The notes below the pieces were generated by a model, which was given only the letters and a program-made list of their open reading frames with translations, searched no databases and was not told the origin of the DNA. A stretch of 10,111 nucleotides of DNA from Christensenella sp. UBA3700 (GTDB taxonomy: Bacteria > Bacillota > Clostridia > Christensenellales > UBA3700). Location of the stretch: positions 1 through 10,111 of the forward strand of contig DFIJ01000111.1 in the NCBI GenBank assembly GCA_002372775.1, in the 5' to 3' direction. Positions 7,095 to 10,111 of this stretch are shown here, one piece after another. The number at the start of each line of letters is the position of its first letter. The stretch's first letter is position 1. A program made the position numbers and the translations under genes.

Positions 7095-7448
7095 TTATTC
7101 GTTCGCGCGTCTTTCAACAACTAATTGATTTAAATCTCTTAAATTGTGATTAAGCGCTAAATCACTTCTTAATTTTCCTCTAGACAAGATTAGCTTTAGA
7201 GAATCCAATTTATCTGATATCTCTTTATCTATTCTCTCTACTTCTTCTGAAACAACAGGATTTGAATATTTAATTTCGATATATAAATCCTTTAATTGTT
7301 GTTCAATAGAATGATTACTCTTTGCTAAAACAATTAGCATATTAATCTTTTCTGCATTTTTATCTAAAGTTTTCTTAACTTGCATAACTTTAGCAACATG
7401 TGCAGGAGAGATATCTATAATTTCTTTATCTTTAACAAATAATCCCAT
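7095..7448 (-). CDS. Small helical protein of the ESCRT-like operon, function unknown
   Basis: I do not recognise a family for this 117-residue protein. It starts MGLFVKDKEI, echoing the MGLF start of the 197-residue ESCRT-III-like protein, and is otherwise predicted to be helical: one helix about 15-48 (VAKVMQVKKTLDKNAEKINM), another about 50-60, and a coiled-coil-like segment about 68-92 (SEEVERIDKEISDKLDSL). The C-terminus is basic with NHNLRDLNQLVVERR. No cysteines, membrane helices or catalytic motifs are visible. It could be a truncated ESCRT-III-like subunit (hairpin only), a nucleator, or an adaptor between the SPFH protein and the filament proteins. The ATG overlaps the SPFH stop (TAATG) and GAGGG lies seven bases upstream. 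It ends 11 bases before the next GTG start. Confidence 0.8.
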   Translation of the reverse strand: MGLFVKDKEIIDISPAHVAKVMQVKKTLDKNAEKINMLIVLAKSNHSIEQQLKDLYIEIKYSNPVVSEEVERIDKEISDKLDSLKLILSRGKLRSDLALNHNLRDLNQLVVERRANE

Positions 7449-8212
7449 TATTCTACCCTCGCTCCACAGTTATTACAGAATTTACTTCCTGCGACAATTA
7501 TATGGCCACATCTTGGACAAACATCTTGTTTTGTTCTTGCAGCTTTTGACTTATCCATATATCTATCTGAGATATTGACATTAGAAATTAAAAATGAAGA
7601 AATCTCTAATCCATATTCTCTATACAAAGCTTTATCTAAAGATTGTCTAATCTCATAAGACATAGCCATTTTATCTTCTGCGATTCTATCTAATGGCACT
7701 TCATTAACTGCCACATATTCAAGAATGCATGGTTCAATATATGATAAGATTTTACCCTTTAGTCTTTCTTTTAAATCTTCTAAAGAAAATCTCTTATTAA
7801 CACCAACAAGTTCTAAATAGAATTGTCTTGGATTCTTAACACGAAGTTCAATTTCTCCATTAGCACCCATTTTTGCAGGATTATCTGTGATTGGATCATG
7901 AATATCAAACAATGCAGGTGTTCCCCAAAGCACTTTAACTTTGGCTGTTTTTGATATATAGAAAAACTCAATTCTTGATGGGTCTTGCTTCTCTATTGAG
8001 AATGGAGAATTCTTATCTTGTAATTTATAAACGCCAGGTTTTATAGTTTCTAAAGCAATGCCATCTTTAAGAACAATAGCAACATGAGTTTCGTCTATAA
8101 TCACTTTTGAGTCCGAATTAATAGAAGAGATACTCTTTCTTATGAATAAATCATCATTAGAGATCTCACTTTTGTTTAAAAACACAACTTTTGAGTCTGT
8201 AGTTGTAGCCAA
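7448..8212 (-). CDS. SPFH-domain (YdjI-type) protein with C-terminal zinc ribbon
   Basis: The 254-residue protein matches YdjI-type SPFH proteins, sometimes called virion-core-like. PGVYKL (59-64), VLWGTPALFDIHDP (94-107) and FYLELVG (131-137) are landmarks, followed by the charged helical SLEDLKERLKGKI region. A C-terminal zinc ribbon has C232, C235, C246 and C249. No signal peptide or membrane helix is visible, so membrane contact would be peripheral. In Bacillus subtilis ydjI sits in the pspA operon, pairing an SPFH protein with a bacterial ESCRT-III homologue, and this operon has a parallel arrangement. The start is TTG with AGGAGG four bases upstream. No ATG or GTG lies in frame between it and an upstream TAA, and the next Met is residue 115. 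It is the first gene after the promoter at 8270-8298. Confidence 0.88.
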   Translation of the reverse strand: MATTTDSKVVFLNKSEISNDDLFIRKSISSINSDSKVIIDETHVAIVLKDGIALETIKPGVYKLQDKNSPFSIEKQDPSRIEFFYISKTAKVKVLWGTPALFDIHDPITDNPAKMGANGEIELRVKNPRQFYLELVGVNKRFSLEDLKERLKGKILSYIEPCILEYVAVNEVPLDRIAEDKMAMSYEIRQSLDKALYREYGLEISSFLISNVNISDRYMDKSKAARTKQDVCPRCGHIIVAGSKFCNNCGARVE

Positions 8213-8216
8213 TTTT

Positions 8217-8222
8217 CCTCCT
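8217..8222 (-). promoter_or_regulatory. Ribosome binding site deciding the TTG start of the SPFH gene
   Basis: AGGAGG lies four bases before the TTG at 8212-8210, a strong but close-set site. It directly abuts the inner arm of the leader inverted repeat at 8223, so folding of the leader could affect ribosome access. Confidence 0.75.
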
Positions 8223-8260
8223 ACATCTTGTGGTTTAAAAACAAATCTACCACAATATGT
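8223..8260 (-). promoter_or_regulatory. Leader inverted repeat (probable 5' UTR hairpin)
   Basis: On the minus strand, arms ACATATTGTGGT (8260-8249) and ACCACAAGATGT (8234-8223) are complementary at 11 of 12 positions, separated by 14 bases. From the promoter's -10 box, transcription should start near 8263, so the hairpin would occupy the very 5' end of the mRNA and end right against the AGGAGG. It could stabilise the transcript, control translation, or act as DNA operator for a dimeric regulator. No poly-U run follows, so it is not a terminator. Confidence 0.6.
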
Positions 8261-8269
8261 AACAATAAT

Positions 8270-8298
8270 ATTTTATATTAAATATTTAAGTCAGTCAA
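8270..8298 (-). promoter_or_regulatory. Sigma-A-type promoter of the SPFH/ESCRT-like operon
   Basis: On the minus strand a -35 box TTGACT (8298-8293) and a -10 box TAAAAT (8275-8270) are separated by exactly 17 bases. Each differs from consensus by one base. It lies between the ftsZ terminator and the TTG start of the SPFH gene, as expected for the first promoter of a new transcription unit. Confidence 0.72.
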
Positions 8299-8305
8299 TA
8301 TTGAC
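8294..8305. promoter_or_regulatory. Perfect 12-bp palindrome overlapping the -35 box (candidate operator)
   Basis: GTCAATATTGAC is its own reverse complement and shares five bases with the -35 hexamer of the operon promoter. A bound dimer here would block or contact RNA polymerase. The regulator is unknown, and chance occurrence in AT-rich DNA is possible. Confidence 0.4.
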
Positions 8306-8361
8306 CTATTCTAAGGGATTTATATCAAATTTAACTAAACAATTTCTTAAAAAATTTCATT

Positions 8362-8398
8362 AAAAAAGGGCGAGAAACTACTAAGAGTCGCTCACCCT
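8362..8398 (-). terminator. Rho-independent terminator after ftsZ
   Basis: On the minus strand GGGTGAG (8397-8391) pairs with CTCGCCC (8374-8368) over seven positions including one U-G pair, followed by six T residues (8367-8362). It begins about 40 bases after the ftsZ stop. An AAAAGA run before the stem can pair with the T tract. It should separate ftsAZ from the operon that starts at 8298. Confidence 0.85.
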
Positions 8399-8436
8399 CT
8401 TTTGGGTATATATGTTGTTGTAAACTTTTTAGTCTA

Positions 8437-9762
8437 TTAGATGTTTCTGTTCATCATTCTTGAAAGCCAAGGAGCAGTCTTCTTACCTTGTGGGTTTGTT
8501 GTTGGCTGTGGTTGGCTTGGTTGAACAGTTTGTTGTACAGGTTGAACTGGTTGTTGTGGTTGTTGTTGGTTTTGTCCAAAAACTGAATCATAACTTACAG
8601 GTCTTGCTGTAAATCCAGGATATGCTTGATAACCACCTGGGATTGGTTGTCTATATTGAGGTTGTTGAGGTTGTTGCTCATAATCTTTATCTGCAGCTAC
8701 CTCTGCACCTTCTGTACCAATAATGTGTTGAGATACATGGTAAGTACTTGCAAATGTAGAATTATCCATAATTGCATGATCACCATATTGGTTCTTGTAG
8801 TTCTTGAATGGGCTTCTTTGTTGATTCTCTTCAAATCCAGTAGCAACAATAAGAACTTTAACCTTATCTCCGAAGCTTTCTTCAAATCCTGTACCAAAGA
8901 TAATGTTTGCATCAGCAGATACACATCTTCTTACAAGTTGCGAAGCATCATTAGCTTCTTTTAATCCTAATGTGTTACCACCAACGATATATAGTAATAC
9001 GCCAGTAGCACCAGAAATATTTGTATCTAGTAAGTTGCTCATAATAGCAGTTTCAACAGCCTTTCTTGTTTTATCTTTACCTTCAGCTTCTCCAATTGCT
9101 AAGTGAGCCATTCCTTTTCCTTTCATAATTGTCTTTACATCAGCAAAGTCAAGATTCAACTTTGTAGATGTTGCAATAAGGTCTGTTAAACCTCTAATTG
9201 CATCTCTAAGTACAGTATCAGCATGCTTAAATGCGCCCATAAAGCTTACATTGTCACCTAAAACCTTTAATAAGTTGTTATTAGGAATAACAATCATAGA
9301 ATCTACGTTTTCTTTTAATTGAGCGATACCTGATTCTGCGTTCTTCATTCTTACAGCACCTTCAAATTCAAAAGGTTTTGTAACAACGGCAACTGTTAAA
9401 ATGTTCTTTTCCTTAGCCATTTGAGCAATAACCGGAGCTGCACCAGTTCCAGTACCACCACCCATTCCGGCTGTGATAAATAACATATCAACATCGTTTA
9501 AATAGTCTCTAATTTCATCTCTTGACTCTTCTGCTGCGCCTTTACCAACGTCTGGTCTAGCACCTGCACCAAGTCCCTTTGTTGTTGTTTTACCAATAGC
9601 AATCTTATGAGGTGCTTTAGAAACCTCTAATGCTTGGCCATCAGTATTAACTGCAACGAATTCTGCGCTGTCAACTCCAGCTTCGATCATTGAATCAACG
9701 GCGTTACAACCGCCACCGCCGACACCCATTACTAGGATTTTTGCTCTTTTGTTCTCTGACAT
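8437..9762 (-). CDS. ftsZ: Cell division protein FtsZ
   Basis: The tubulin-like GTPase that forms the Z-ring at midcell. At 441 residues from the ATG at 9762, it has the N-terminal GVGGGGCNAV nucleotide loop (13-22), the tubulin signature GGGTGTG (101-107) and the T7 synergy loop NLDFADV (203-209), whose acidic residues complete the GTPase site of the neighbouring subunit. A long linker (about 315-425) is rich in Gln and Pro. The C-terminal peptide TAPWLSRMM (429-437) differs from the common PAFLR-type form but sits where FtsA binds. The start at 9762 is preferred over an in-frame Met at 9813 because AGGAGGG lies six bases before it and the longer form would overlap ftsA with 17 non-family residues. 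ftsA is 16 bases upstream and a terminator follows. Confidence 0.98.
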   Translation of the reverse strand: MSENKRAKILVMGVGGGGCNAVDSMIEAGVDSAEFVAVNTDGQALEVSKAPHKIAIGKTTTKGLGAGARPDVGKGAAEESRDEIRDYLNDVDMLFITAGMGGGTGTGAAPVIAQMAKEKNILTVAVVTKPFEFEGAVRMKNAESGIAQLKENVDSMIVIPNNNLLKVLGDNVSFMGAFKHADTVLRDAIRGLTDLIATSTKLNLDFADVKTIMKGKGMAHLAIGEAEGKDKTRKAVETAIMSNLLDTNISGATGVLLYIVGGNTLGLKEANDASQLVRRCVSADANIIFGTGFEESFGDKVKVLIVATGFEENQQRSPFKNYKNQYGDHAIMDNSTFASTYHVSQHIIGTEGAEVAADKDYEQQPQQPQYRQPIPGGYQAYPGFTARPVSYDSVFGQNQQQPQQPVQPVQQTVQPSQPQPTTNPQGKKTAPWLSRMMNRNI

Positions 9763-9768
9763 ATTATA

Positions 9769-9775
9769 CCCTCCT
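9769..9775 (-). promoter_or_regulatory. Ribosome binding site of ftsZ
   Basis: AGGAGGG lies six bases before the ATG at 9762, in the 16-base gap between ftsA and ftsZ. It fixes the ftsZ start. Confidence 0.85.
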
Positions 9776-9778
9776 ATG

Positions 9779-10111
9779 TTAGAACAACTTGTTCCATATG
9801 CTTTGATTTTCATTTATTTCATACGCTACATCAAGCAAAGCAATAAACGATGTATAGTATGGTTTATCAAATCCATTAATTCCAGGAACTCTACCTTTAA
9901 CTCTTCTCTTTAATTTCTTTTCAAGATACAATAAAGCTCCCTTTATACCAGAAATTCCACCGCCAGTTAAATATATTGGTGTGGATTCAGAGACAACTCC
10001 GCTTTCTTGGTTAATTGATGTATTCACAAAGTCAACAATCTCATCTAATCTTTGCATAATTGAATTATTAATATCTGTTGCTTTGTATGTTTTTATTCTA
10101 TTTTGCGAATT
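9779..10111 (-). CDS. ftsA: Cell division protein FtsA, C-terminal part only
   Basis: The frame is open from the right edge to a TAA at 9781-9779 and gives 110 residues, the end of an actin-like ATPase. YLTGGGISGIKGALLYLEKK holds the glycine-rich nucleotide-binding motif of the FtsA/actin fold. The later VKGRVPGINGFDKPYYTSFIALLDVAYEI matches the FtsA C-terminal pattern (basic patch, proline, KPxYxS, GLL-like helix) seen in Clostridia. FtsA tethers FtsZ to the membrane. The product ends NENQSIWNKLF, a candidate short amphipathic membrane-targeting end, although FtsA usually has a longer linker before it. An internal Met at 10057 is not the start because homology-like sequence continues upstream. 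Position directly before ftsZ supports the call. A related FtsA-like or PilM-like protein is a less likely alternative. Confidence 0.85.
   Translation of the reverse strand, partial: NSQNRIKTYKATDINNSIMQRLDEIVDFVNTSINQESGVVSESTPIYLTGGGISGIKGALLYLEKKLKRRVKGRVPGINGFDKPYYTSFIALLDVAYEINENQSIWNKLF

Noticed and set aside
8245..8260. NrdR box near the operon promoter
   Set aside because: The bases CCACAATATGTAACAA match the left half of the 16-bp NrdR-box pattern but the right half fails, and no second box at the usual spacing was seen. The inverted repeat explains the same bases better.
3404..8363. Plus-strand open frames at 3404-3586, 4190-4408, 5348-5581 and 8142-8363
   Set aside because: All but the last are fully antisense to strongly supported genes. 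The last overlaps the SPFH start and the promoter region and encodes low-complexity AT-driven sequence.
8626..8964. Open frames on either strand inside ftsZ (for example plus 8626-8964, minus 8697-8924)
   Set aside because: They lie in other frames of a certain ftsZ, have no ribosome sites of note and no recognisable motifs.
9763..9768. TATAAT just before ftsZ as a -10 box
   Set aside because: It is the spacer between the ribosome site and the ATG, and no -35-like hexamer lies 16-18 bases upstream.
9782..9794. Palindrome GAACAACTTGTTC at the end of ftsA
   Set aside because: It is perfect but short, its centre leaves too small a loop for a stable RNA hairpin, no T run follows, and ftsZ follows directly, so neither a terminator nor an operator is supported.
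9763..9813. Longer FtsZ form starting at the in-frame ATG at 9813
   Set aside because: It would overlap ftsA and add 17 residues unlike any FtsZ. The ATG at 9762 has AGGAGGG at six bases spacing and the usual FtsZ N-terminus follows it.

Overview
The window reads as chromosomal DNA of an AT-rich, low-GC Gram-positive-type bacterium (Bacillota, perhaps an uncultured gut lineage). Three things point there: strong AGGAGG-type ribosome sites, a Clostridia/Bacilli-style FtsA-FtsZ pair, and protein families typical of Firmicutes (zinc-ribbon TIR proteins, YdjI-type SPFH proteins). TGG is used for Trp and stops are mostly TAA, so the code looks standard. Every supported gene lies on the minus strand, so transcription runs from high to low coordinates.

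Right part (about 8360-10111): the 3' end of ftsA, complete ftsZ, then an intrinsic terminator. The 224-base gap at 8213-8436 holds this terminator, a good sigma-A-type promoter, a 12-bp palindrome over its -35 box, and a large inverted repeat predicted to form a hairpin at the very 5' end of the next mRNA.

Middle (769-8212): a tight run of seven genes with TAATG overlaps or gaps of 9-12 bases. In transcription order they encode a YdjI-type SPFH protein with a C-terminal zinc ribbon; a small helical protein; two ESCRT-III/Snf7-like helical proteins; a Vps4-like AAA ATPase with an N-terminal MIT-like domain; a BrxL-type AAA+ ATPase lacking the Lon protease domain; and a zinc-ribbon/TIR protein with four helical repeats and a basic aromatic tail. 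The first ESCRT-III-like protein next to the ATPase ends in a MIM1-like helix, the peptide type that MIT domains bind. This looks like an ESCRT-III/Vps4 membrane-remodelling module in a bacterium, coupled to an SPFH scaffold and a TIR enzyme. Possible roles are envelope-stress repair, defence, or division/vesiculation. The choice between them is inference.

Left part (1-765): nrdR, the ribonucleotide reductase repressor, three bases after the TIR gene, and a lipoprotein gene overlapping its stop and cut by the window edge. Both could be read from the same operon promoter. No RNA genes, CRISPR arrays or insertion sequences were seen, and no gene-free stretch exceeds 300 bases.
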